DNA of 8,367 nucleotides. Source: an uncultured Roseburia sp. Its GTDB lineage: Bacteria; Bacillota; Clostridia; Lachnospirales; Lachnospiraceae. The notes under the pieces are model-generated. The model searched no databases and was not told the DNA's origin. It saw only the letters and a program-made list of their open reading frames with translations. Position numbers and translations under genes: made by a program. Shown here one piece after another: positions 1 through 6,098 of the stretch; position 1 is the first letter of the stretch; each line of letters begins with the position of its first letter. The stretch spans positions 1 to 8,367 of the forward strand of contig CAKRCJ010000083.1 of NCBI GenBank assembly GCA_934307185.1, written 5' to 3'.

Positions 1-147
1 TAAGCGACCAAAATACGGTCGCTAAGGACCGGCGGCTCCCCAGTGTCTTCTTATGCTTTTATTCATTTTGTACAATCTAATATGTCTTTCTATGAGTTTC
101 ATAATTACCTAATTTACCACAGTTAAAACCACAGAAAAGGAGTATCT
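1..147. other. Non-coding leader upstream of sbcD, with a small GC-rich hairpin
   Basis: No frame in this stretch gives a convincing protein. At its left edge AGCGACC (3-9) and GGTCGCT (17-23) form a 7-bp stem with a 7-base loop. No T-run follows on the plus strand, so it is not an obvious plus-strand terminator; on the minus strand what follows lies outside the window. The rest is AT-rich and could hold the sbcD promoter: TCTAAT at 76-81 resembles a -10 box, but I find no good -35 partner. ACCACAG occurs twice (116-122 and 128-134), 12 bases apart, just ahead of the sbcD ribosome site. I see no GAAC-N4-GTTC LexA/DinR-type box, so SOS control is not supported here. Confidence 0.5.
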
Positions 148-1305
148 ATGAAATTTTTTCATTTGTCGGATTTACATATCGGAAAGCAGTTACATCATTA
201 TAATATGATTGCAGAGCAGAGGGATATTTTAGAGAAAATTGTACAGTTAGCAAAGGAAAAACAGCCACAGGCTATTCTCATTGCGGGAGATATATATGAC
301 ACTCCGGTGCCGTCTGCGGAGGCGGTATCCGTGTTTGATAAGTTTCTCACGGACTTAAATAACATAGAGCCTGCCATTACAGTATGCGTGATTGCCGGAA
401 ATCATGACAGTGCCAAGCGGATTGATTTTGCAAAAAATATTCTTGCAAAGCACCGTGTTGTAATTGCGGGCATGCCGCCGGTATTTCCTGAGGACAGATT
501 AAAAATGATTACAATGGAAGATGCCTATGGAGAAGTAAATATTTATCTTCTGCCGTTTGTAAAACCGTCTTATGTGCGAACTCTGACAGATGAGGAGGTA
601 TCCACTTACGATGAAGCGGTAAAAACAGTGCTTGTGCGGGAAGAAATTAACACGGAGAAAAGAAATATTATTGTAAGCCACCAGTTTTATACGGCAGCCG
701 GAAAAGAGCCGGAAACCTGCGAGTCTGAGGTACGGCTGGTTGGCGGAATTGAAAATGTGGACACTGGCATACTGGAACCTTTTGATTATGCGGCGCTTGG
801 GCATATCCACAGAAAACAGAAAATTGGCAGTACAAAAAACCGTTACTGTGGAACATCGCTGCAATATTCAGTGAGTGAAGCCGGTGATGAGAAAACTGTT
901 ACAATGGTGGAATTAAAGGAAAAAGGAACAGAGCCGGTCATTACAGAGCTGCCTCTTAATCCACTTCGGAAAGTGCGCAAAATGACAGGAGGTTTGGCAG
1001 AAATACTGGCACAGGCAACGGAGGAAAACTGCCATGATTATGTCAGTATCACATTGACGGACGAAGTGGAGGCATATCAGCCGAAAGAGCAGTTAGAGCA
1101 GGTTTACGACCATATTTTGGAGATAAAAATAGACAATGAGAGAACGAGAAGCCTGCTTGAATTTACCGCAGAGGACCCGGCAAGCTTAGACCCATATGAA
1201 GCGTTTGTAAGTTTTTTTCAGGAAATGAATAAAAGGGAAATGACGGAGCAGGAGGACGCCCTTATCCGTCTGGTGATTAACGGGGAAAAGGAGGTGGCAG
1301 AATGA
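148..1305 (+). CDS. sbcD: Exonuclease subunit SbcD (Mre11-type nuclease)
   Basis: This is the metal-dependent phosphoesterase subunit of SbcCD, the bacterial Mre11-Rad50 complex. The complex opens DNA hairpins and trims double-strand ends, including protein-blocked ends, using ATP hydrolysis by SbcC. The five phosphoesterase motifs are visible: DLHIG with Asp8 and His10, GDIYD with Asp48, GNHD at 84-87, SHQF with His178, and GHIH at 218-221. The nuclease core spans roughly residues 1-230, followed by the SbcD C-terminal region. The length of 385 residues is normal for the family (about 390-400). The ATG at 148 is chosen because AAGGAG lies at 137-142, five bases ahead. The gene ends in an ATGA overlap with sbcC, so the two subunits are probably translationally coupled. 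All expected catalytic residues are present and no frameshift is seen. Confidence 0.96.
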   Translation: MKFFHLSDLHIGKQLHHYNMIAEQRDILEKIVQLAKEKQPQAILIAGDIYDTPVPSAEAVSVFDKFLTDLNNIEPAITVCVIAGNHDSAKRIDFAKNILAKHRVVIAGMPPVFPEDRLKMITMEDAYGEVNIYLLPFVKPSYVRTLTDEEVSTYDEAVKTVLVREEINTEKRNIIVSHQFYTAAGKEPETCESEVRLVGGIENVDTGILEPFDYAALGHIHRKQKIGSTKNRYCGTSLQYSVSEAGDEKTVTMVELKEKGTEPVITELPLNPLRKVRKMTGGLAEILAQATEENCHDYVSITLTDEVEAYQPKEQLEQVYDHILEIKIDNERTRSLLEFTAEDPASLDPYEAFVSFFQEMNKREMTEQEDALIRLVINGEKEVAE

Positions 1306-4160
1306 AACCGCTAAGACTTATCATGTCGGCATTTGGCTCTTATGCCGGAAAAACAGAGATTGATTTTACAAAAAAACAGCAGGGCATTTTTTTAATTACC
1401 GGAGATACCGGTGCCGGAAAAACGACGATTTTTGATGCAATTACCTATGCACTGTACAATCAGACAAGCGGTGGAGAGCGCAATGGGAATATGATGCGCA
1501 GCCAGTATGCCACACCGGAAACAGAGACATATGTAGAACTGGAATTTTCTTATCAGGATAAAACCTATCATATCCGAAGAAACCCGGACTATAAAATCAC
1601 AAAAACTTTAAAAAACGGAAAAGTAAGGGAGCAGAAGGTTGCACACAGCGTAGAGCTTACGATGCCGGACGGCACGGTGTTCCCGGAAAAGAAAAATGCG
1701 ACAGATGCCAAAATTGTTGAGATTTTGGGGCTTTCTGCAGACCAGTTTTCGCAGATTGTCATGATTGCGCAGGGTGATTTTTTAAAACTGCTTTATACAA
1801 AGTCAGACGAGAGAAAATTAATTTTTTCCAGGCTGTTTAAGACCGGTATTTACTGGAAAATACAGGAAAACTTAAGAAGAAAATCCGTAGAAACAGATGA
1901 AAAAATTGCGGAAAATGAACGTGCCCTTGCACAGGAGATGGGACGTGTCATCACTTTTTGTGATGAGGACTTAGAACTGGAAGCTTCCGTTGCAAAGTTA
2001 AAAGAGTTATCGGATGCTGCACAGAAGGAGCAAAAGCTTCACCGCATGAAAATGGAAGAATTAAGCGGACAAATTCAGAAGTTGGAGGAAGTAAACCGGC
2101 TGTTTTTGTCACTGGAAAAAATACAGGCAGCAAGAGAGCAGCTTATCGCAGGGACAGAAATCGCCAATGAACGGAAAAGCACGATAGAAAAGGCAGCGAA
2201 GGCTGATAAGGTGTTTGTGGCAGAGCAGCAGAAGCAAAGGCAGGAAGAACAATTGCAGCAGTCGGAAAAAACGAAAAACAGTCTGGAAGCCTGCATTGAA
2301 AAAGATTTAAAAATACTCGAAAGCTTAGAGCAGGAGTCTGATAAGGCGAAGGATCAGAGCGAAAAGAGCAGGGAAATAATAAGCAAGTCCATGCTGGAGT
2401 TAGAACAGTCATTTCCTGCATATGAGCAATTGCAGCAGGCAATTGCTGCGGAAGAGGAGAAAAAAGCGAAGCTTTTCCAGCTGAAAAAAAATTATGAGCA
2501 GATGCTCTGCAAAAAAGCAGCAGACATTTTTAAAACAAGAAAAGAAAAATTGCAGTGGGAAGAAGAAAAAGAGGCGGCAAAACAGGCCTGGCAGCAGTGT
2601 ACAAAAGAGGCAGAAGATGCTGCCGCACAATATGAGAAAATGTATCAGATTTTTCTTGGCGAGCAGGCGGGAATTCTGGCAAAGGATTTAAAAGAAGGGC
2701 ATGCCTGTCCGGTGTGTGGCTCCTTATCCCACCCGAATCCGGCAGAATTAAAAGAATTTGCAGTCACAGAGCAGGAGGTAGAGGCGGCAAAGGAAAAGAG
2801 GGCATTTGCGGAAGAAAAACGGGATACTGCATACAAAGCTTTTGAACAGAAAAAGCAGAAGCTTCAGGAAACAGCGTTTGCACAGGAAAAAGAGGAAGCC
2901 GAATTTTTGCTCATTGCAGAACAAAAGGTTGATGATTATGTAAACCAAAATCCGCTTCAGGAAAGAAAAGTTGTATCAGAAGTGGAGACGGTAAGCAGGC
3001 AGCAGCTGATACAGGCAGAAGCAGATTTTGCAAATGCAAAGAACGAGACGGCAAAAATCCGTGAAAAGCTGGTATATCCGTCATTAACAGAGGCAAAGAA
3101 GCAATACGGAAAAATGGAAAAACAGTTATCAGACGCAGAGAATGCTGTAAAACAAAAGCAACAGCAGGTTTCGGAACAAAAAGAGCTTGTAAACACAAGA
3201 AAAGGACAGGTAATCCAGGAGTCCGAAAAGCAGAAACAGATAAAAAAAGAACTTTTAAAGTGTCAGAAGGAGTATGAAAAAATACTTGAAAAATGCGGAT
3301 TTTCTTCGGAGGAAGAGTACAGGATCTGCGTTCTGCCGGAGCGGAGCAGAAAAAAATTAGAGCGGGAGCAGAAGGAATACGAGGATCGGCTGCTTGAGAC
3401 GGAAAGCCAGCAGAAAGTATTACAAAAACAGCTCAAAGGAAAATCCTTTACAGACACGAAGGAATTACAGGAGAGCCAGAGAGAAGAAAGACAGGCAGCA
3501 GAACAGGCAGAAAAGCAGTACATACAGTATCATACCGCTTATGTAAACAACCGATCTGTTTTGGAAAACTGTACTTCTTATTTAGAAAAAGGAAAAAAAC
3601 TTGCCGAGGAGGACCAGGTGATAAAAAGTCTTTTTAAGACGGCAAACGGAAGGCTTTCCGGTTCGGCAAAAATTGATTTTGAAACCTATATCCAGAGACA
3701 GTATTTTAAACAAATTATACATGAAGCCAACAAACGGCTCTTGACGATGAGTAATCATCAGTTTATGCTTAAATTAAAGGAAGAGGCAAATACCGGAAGA
3801 AAATCAAATGAGGGACTTGACTTATCCGTTTACAGTCTTGTGACAGACAGTGAGCGTGATGTAAAAACCTTATCCGGCGGGGAATCTTTTTTAGCGGCAC
3901 TTGCGATGGCACTTGGTCTGTCAGATATTGTGGAGCGGACCGCAGGAGCAATCCACCCGGATATTATGTTTATTGATGAGGGCTTCGGCTCTTTGGATGC
4001 GCAGGCAAGGCAGCAGGCAATCGGTGTTTTAAGCAAGCTTGCGGGTGACAGCCGTATGATTGGAATTATTTCACATGTGACGGAGTTAAAGGAACAGATT
4101 GACTGTAAGCTTGTGGTAAACCGCACGGAAAAGGGAAGCAAGGCTGTCTGGACAGAATAG
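1302..4160 (+). CDS. sbcC: Exonuclease subunit SbcC (Rad50/SMC-type ATPase)
   Basis: This is the ABC/SMC-type ATPase partner of SbcD; it clamps DNA and controls nuclease access. The N-terminal lobe holds Walker A GDTGAGKTT (34-42). The C-terminal lobe holds the ABC signature LSGGE (857-861), Walker B IMFIDE (888-893), the D-loop GSLD (896-899) and the switch His925. Between them are two long Glu/Lys/Gln-rich coiled coils, about 180-450 and 490-780, joined by a CPVC zinc hook at Cys469 and Cys472 through which two molecules would dimerise. At 952 residues it is shorter than Escherichia coli SbcC (1048) or Bacillus subtilis SbcC (about 1130); since every catalytic motif is intact, the difference is best explained by shorter coiled-coil arms. 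The start overlaps the sbcD stop by four bases, with GGAGG at 1290-1294 seven bases ahead. Many small frames on the opposite strand are shadows of the purine-rich coiled-coil codons. Confidence 0.96.
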   Translation: MKPLRLIMSAFGSYAGKTEIDFTKKQQGIFLITGDTGAGKTTIFDAITYALYNQTSGGERNGNMMRSQYATPETETYVELEFSYQDKTYHIRRNPDYKITKTLKNGKVREQKVAHSVELTMPDGTVFPEKKNATDAKIVEILGLSADQFSQIVMIAQGDFLKLLYTKSDERKLIFSRLFKTGIYWKIQENLRRKSVETDEKIAENERALAQEMGRVITFCDEDLELEASVAKLKELSDAAQKEQKLHRMKMEELSGQIQKLEEVNRLFLSLEKIQAAREQLIAGTEIANERKSTIEKAAKADKVFVAEQQKQRQEEQLQQSEKTKNSLEACIEKDLKILESLEQESDKAKDQSEKSREIISKSMLELEQSFPAYEQLQQAIAAEEEKKAKLFQLKKNYEQMLCKKAADIFKTRKEKLQWEEEKEAAKQAWQQCTKEAEDAAAQYEKMYQIFLGEQAGILAKDLKEGHACPVCGSLSHPNPAELKEFAVTEQEVEAAKEKRAFAEEKRDTAYKAFEQKKQKLQETAFAQEKEEAEFLLIAEQKVDDYVNQNPLQERKVVSEVETVSRQQLIQAEADFANAKNETAKIREKLVYPSLTEAKKQYGKMEKQLSDAENAVKQKQQQVSEQKELVNTRKGQVIQESEKQKQIKKELLKCQKEYEKILEKCGFSSEEEYRICVLPERSRKKLEREQKEYEDRLLETESQQKVLQKQLKGKSFTDTKELQESQREERQAAEQAEKQYIQYHTAYVNNRSVLENCTSYLEKGKKLAEEDQVIKSLFKTANGRLSGSAKIDFETYIQRQYFKQIIHEANKRLLTMSNHQFMLKLKEEANTGRKSNEGLDLSVYSLVTDSERDVKTLSGGESFLAALAMALGLSDIVERTAGAIHPDIMFIDEGFGSLDAQARQQAIGVLSKLAGDSRMIGIISHVTELKEQIDCKLVVNRTEKGSKAVWTE

Positions 4161-4186
4161 AAGAAAAGAAAGCAGGAAATAGTAAC

Positions 4187-4966
4187 ATGGACGAAATGCA
4201 GAGACCAATCGGAGTATTCGATTCCGGAGTTGGCGGAATTAGTGTACTCCGGGAATTGGTGGCATTGATGCCAAAGGAAAATTTTATTTTTTACGGAGAT
4301 TCGAAAAATGCTCCGTATGGAACAAAAACGTTAGAGGAAGTGCGTCAGCTCACATTAGCAGATGCAGATTTTCTTATGGGACAGAAAGTAAAAGCACTTG
4401 TTGTTGCGTGTAACACCGCAACAAGTGCAGCCATTCATATTTTAAGGGAAAAGTATCAGAAAGAAATGCCGGTCATCGGAATTGAACCGGCATTAAAGCC
4501 GGCGGTGTCTGTGCGGGAAAACCCGAGGGTGCTTGTCATGGCAACTCCTATGACGTTAAGAGAGGAAAAGTTTCATAATCTGATGCAGAAGTTTCAGAAT
4601 AAGGCAGAGATTATTCCGCTGCCATGTCCGGGACTGGTGGAATTTGTAGAGCGTGGCGAGCTTTGCGGGACAGCTTTGGAGCAATACTTAAACAATCTGT
4701 TTGAACCTTACCGTACCAAACAAATAGATGCGGTAGTGCTTGGGTGTACACACTACCCACTTGTCAGAAAGACCATTCATGGCGTGTTAGGCGCTGGTGT
4801 GGCAGTGTTTGACGGGGGAGCGGGAACGGCAAGAGAGACGCTTCACCAGCTAAAAGTTTATGGTCTTCTGACAAACGCGGATACGCCTGGAACAGTGCAG
4901 TTTTATAACAGCACCGGAGATGAAAAAATGATACAGTTAAGTAAATATCTGTTAGAAAGCCACTGA
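4187..4966 (+). CDS. murI: Glutamate racemase MurI
   Basis: This cytoplasmic, cofactor-independent racemase converts L-glutamate to D-glutamate for the peptidoglycan stem peptide. The two-cysteine active site is visible: Asp12-Ser13 in the GVFDSGVGG motif, Cys75 in ACNTATSA, and Cys187 with His189 in LGCTHYPL. The substrate and phosphate-loop region GDSKNAPYG lies at 37-45. The length of 259 residues is typical (about 260-285). The ATG at 4187 follows the sbcC stop by 26 bases with a modest AGGA (4174-4177) nine bases upstream; an internal ATG at codon 4 has no better site. Its placement right behind sbcDC suggests co-transcription, though no functional link between the two is established. 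No clear terminator follows directly; the next one on this strand is at 5291-5329. Confidence 0.96.
   Translation: MDEMQRPIGVFDSGVGGISVLRELVALMPKENFIFYGDSKNAPYGTKTLEEVRQLTLADADFLMGQKVKALVVACNTATSAAIHILREKYQKEMPVIGIEPALKPAVSVRENPRVLVMATPMTLREEKFHNLMQKFQNKAEIIPLPCPGLVEFVERGELCGTALEQYLNNLFEPYRTKQIDAVVLGCTHYPLVRKTIHGVLGAGVAVFDGGAGTARETLHQLKVYGLLTNADTPGTVQFYNSTGDEKMIQLSKYLLESH
4394..4428 (+). repeat. Strong inverted repeat inside murI, spanning the Cys75 codon
   Basis: GCACTTGTTG (4394-4403) and CAACAAGTGC (4419-4428) are perfect 10-base complements. A better fold pairs GCACTTG with CAAGTGC and TTGCG (4404-4408) with CGCAA (4417-4421), leaving a three-base bulge and an eight-base loop. The catalytic Cys75 codon at 4409-4411 lies in that loop. 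The repeat may simply follow from the conserved ALVVACNTATSA codons, so a regulatory role is only a possibility. Confidence 0.6.
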
Positions 4967-4988
4967 AAACGCTTGGCAGCGAGGCACA

Positions 4989-5027
4989 CCTGCGCGAAGA
5001 TGAAATATGCCGCAGGCAGCTCGCGCA
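4989..5027. repeat. GC-rich inverted repeat with two alternative pairings
   Basis: TGCGCGA (4991-4997) pairs perfectly with TCGCGCA (5021-5027) across a 23-base loop, and that loop contains a small TGCC-GCA-GGCA hairpin (5008-5018). A competing pairing joins CCTGCG (4989-4994) to CGCAGG (5011-5016). The two share bases 4991-4994 and so exclude each other. No T-run follows, so this is not a standard intrinsic terminator. Its composition differs sharply from the AT-rich sequence beside it, which fits a dispersed repeat element, but no second copy is present in this window. Confidence 0.5.
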
Positions 5028-5089
5028 TTAAATATAGAGTAAAGTATGGTTTCAACGGCCAAATATAAAACAGAAACAAAAAAATATTA

Positions 5090-5150
5090 ACGAATTATAA
5101 AAAAATTACATTTTATTTTAGAAATGTTTTCGAAAACCGACATAATTCGT
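5090..5150. repeat. Nine-base inverted repeat enclosing a 12-base palindrome
   Basis: ACGAATTAT (5090-5098) and ATAATTCGT (5142-5150) are exact inverted copies 43 bases apart. Between them lies the perfect palindrome GTTTTCGAAAAC (5126-5137), and ACATTT (5108-5113) is complementary to AAATGT (5122-5127). Such symmetry could be a protein-binding site or the ends of a small palindromic element. Some symmetry is expected by chance in sequence this AT-rich, so the functional reading is weak. Confidence 0.4.
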
Positions 5151-5176
5151 ACACATTTATTTTGTATATTATTATT

Positions 5177-5235
5177 ATCAACAAGAGAACAACAGACAAG
5201 CACTTGTTGATGCAGGCATCGAAATATCGTGCTTG
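5177..5235 (+). other. Candidate structured RNA region (interlocking inverted repeats)
   Basis: ATCAACAAG (5177-5185) pairs with CTTGTTGAT (5203-5211) over nine bases. CAAGCAC (5197-5203) pairs with GTGCTTG (5229-5235) over seven bases and would enclose a small GATGC-AG-GCATC hairpin (5209-5220). The left arm of the second helix lies in the loop of the first, giving either a pseudoknot-like topology or two alternative folds. The terminator at 5291-5329 lies downstream on the same strand. I recognise no known RNA family, and no clear promoter is seen, so this is a structural observation rather than a called RNA gene. Confidence 0.3.
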
Positions 5236-5290
5236 CTAAAAATGCCAATTTTCCTTTATATAGATTAACATTTTCATAACTAAACTCCTC

Positions 5291-5329
5291 GAAAAAGTCC
5301 CGGAACAGTGATGCTGCCGGGGCTTTTTC
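5291..5329. terminator. Bidirectional intrinsic terminator between murI and glpP
   Basis: GAAAAAGTCCCGG (5291-5303) pairs with CCGGGGCTTTTTC (5317-5329), a 13-bp stem with one G·T pair and a 13-base loop that can close further through CAG and CTG. The stem ends in a run of five T on either strand, so it can stop transcription in both directions. It begins 13 bases past the glpP stop codon, which makes it the natural end of the minus-strand operon. For murI it is about 320 bases downstream. Confidence 0.9.
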
Positions 5330-5342
5330 ATTGGAGAAATAT

Positions 5343-5909
5343 TTACAAAAACCAAATCTTCTCATTCGTCGAAGAAATACTGACAACTCCCGCATGAAGC
5401 AGTGCCATCACATCTTCCTTATCAGAGACTAACCCGCCGGCGATGACTGGGACGGTAGAAAATTGGCAGATTTTTTCCAATACCTTTGGCATCAAAGCCG
5501 GCAGTACCTCGATTAAGTCCGGTTTGGCAGTGTAAAGCTGGTGCTCAATGTTGGAATAAGCCATGGAGTCGATGACAAACAGGCGGAGAATGGTATATAA
5601 ATCTAATTCCTTCGCACGTTTGATAAGTGCCGGTTTGGTTGTGATGATACCGTCTGCCAATGTGTATTTTTTGATAAAATCAACTGCGATTTCTTTGGAA
5701 CTGAGCCCGGCAATCAGGTCAATGTGAACCATTGCGATTTTGCCGGAGGATTTCACGGTGTTTACAATATCCGGGATATTGCAGATGTCGCCATATAAAA
5801 TAAAAATCACATGGCTTTCACTCTTTAAACATTTTTTTAAACCATCATCATCCTTGATTGCAGCGATGATAGGTGAGTCTTCAATTGCTTCTCTGAATTC
5901 TTTTTTCAT
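5343..5909 (-). CDS. glpP: Glycerol-3-phosphate responsive antiterminator GlpP
   Basis: GlpP is a small TIM-barrel-like RNA-binding regulator. In B. subtilis the G3P-bound protein binds leader RNAs of glp genes, prevents termination and stabilises the mRNA. The 188-residue product matches that family closely in motif order: SPIIAAIK near the start, a MVHIDLIAGL segment, GIITTKP, RAKELDLYTILRLFVIDSMA, PDLIEVLPALMPKVL, VPVIAGGLVSDKEDV and a final AGVVSISST. B. subtilis GlpP has 192 residues. The start at 5909 is chosen because GGAG (5922-5919) lies nine bases ahead and the protein then begins as the family does. An in-frame ATG further upstream at 5996 would add 29 hydrophobic residues encoded by the leader stem-loop and is rejected. 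It lies downstream of the G3P dehydrogenase-like genes on the same strand, separated by about 190 bases with its own candidate promoter and hairpin. No domain is missing. Confidence 0.95.
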   Translation of the reverse strand: MKKEFREAIEDSPIIAAIKDDDGLKKCLKSESHVIFILYGDICNIPDIVNTVKSSGKIAMVHIDLIAGLSSKEIAVDFIKKYTLADGIITTKPALIKRAKELDLYTILRLFVIDSMAYSNIEHQLYTAKPDLIEVLPALMPKVLEKICQFSTVPVIAGGLVSDKEDVMALLHAGVVSISSTNEKIWFL

Positions 5910-5975
5910 GTAAAAACGCTCCATTATAAATAAAATTATGTAAACCAATGTTTTCAGATAAATGAAAACATAAAA

Positions 5976-6009
5976 GCAGGGAAAACATTCCCCCAAATGC
6001 TCTCCCTGC
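5976..6009 (-). terminator. Long stem-loop with T-tract: terminator of the upstream operon or glpP attenuator
   Basis: Read on the minus strand, GCAGGGAGAGCATT pairs with AATGTTTTCCCTGC. This makes a 14-bp stem (two G·T pairs) around a six-base TGGGGG loop, followed by TTTTATGTTTTC. The shape is that of an intrinsic terminator. It sits 89 bases past the DUF1667 stop and 66 bases ahead of the glpP start, so it could end the upstream operon. It also begins directly after a candidate -10 box, so it could instead be a regulated hairpin in the glpP leader, perhaps a GlpP target. The sequence alone does not decide. Confidence 0.7.
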
Positions 6010-6010
6010 C

Positions 6011-6039
6011 ATTATATAATAAATCCCCTCTGTTATCCA
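6011..6039 (-). promoter_or_regulatory. Candidate glpP promoter
   Basis: On the minus strand a perfect TATAAT lies at 6016-6011, with TGGATA at 6039-6034 as a four-of-six match to TTGACA. The spacer is 17 bases. Transcription would start near 6005-6009, at the first bases of the stem-loop ahead of glpP. The -35 element lies at the edge of the direct-repeat cluster. The spacing and -10 box are good; the -35 box is weak. Confidence 0.45.
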
Positions 6040-6048
6040 TCTTAATAT

Positions 6049-6096
6049 AGATGTTATCCCTTATTTTTATAAAGATGCTATCCCCTGTTTTTTTAA
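6049..6096. repeat. Two tandem 24-base direct repeats upstream of glpP
   Basis: Copies at 6049-6072 and 6073-6096 match at 20 of 24 positions and share the core AGATG-Y-TATCCC followed by a T-rich half. A partial third copy of the core, TGTTATCC, lies at 6031-6038. The core starts are 21 and 24 bases apart, close to two helical turns, so the copies would lie on roughly one face of the DNA. The last partial copy overlaps the candidate -35 box. The cluster lies between the DUF1667 stop codon and the glpP hairpin. Confidence 0.75.
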
Positions 6097-6098
6097 AG

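Larger units (their letters stand above)
4967..5290. other. Gap of about 320 bases between murI and the shared terminator; no convincing gene
   Basis: None of the frames here has a convincing ribosome site, a recognisable motif or family-like sequence. The stretch has two parts. Bases 4970-5028 are GC-rich and able to fold. From about 5030 to 5290 the sequence is very AT-rich and carries several inverted repeats, which are listed separately. A 28-codon frame from ATG 5124 to TGA 5210 has a short hydrophobic run but no Shine-Dalgarno sequence, so I do not call it. No strong promoter is visible on either strand, although TATATT at 5165-5170 resembles a -10 box. Confidence 0.6.

Noticed and set aside
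1..147. LexA/DinR box or clear promoter ahead of sbcD
   Set aside because: No GAAC-N4-GTTC site is present and no -35/-10 pair with acceptable spacing stands out.
1951..4141. Many minus-strand frames of 60-100 residues opposite sbcC
   Set aside because: They are rich in Phe, Leu, Ser and Cys, as expected for the complement of Glu/Lys/Gln-rich coiled-coil codons, and have no independent support.
5124..5210. A 28-codon plus-strand frame with a short hydrophobic run, possibly a small toxin or signal peptide
   Set aside because: No Shine-Dalgarno sequence precedes the ATG, the hydrophobic stretch is only about eight residues, and it arises from an ATT/TTA repeat.
5196..5268. Degraded copy of murI in the gap, suggested by the shared 12-base word and a similar ALV peptide
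   Set aside because: Similarity to murI stops shortly after the shared word, and no other murI motif can be found on either side.
5087..5395. Open frame of 102 residues on the minus strand
   Set aside because: It runs through the bidirectional terminator and the end of glpP, has no ribosome site and no family-like sequence.
5910..5996. N-terminal extension of glpP by 29 residues
   Set aside because: The added codons fall in the leader stem-loop and AT-rich leader, have no ribosome site, and do not match the start of GlpP proteins; the ATG at 5909 has GGAG nine bases ahead.
6049..6096. CRISPR array
   Set aside because: Two tandem 24-base units without spacers are direct repeats, not a repeat-spacer array, and no cas gene is present.
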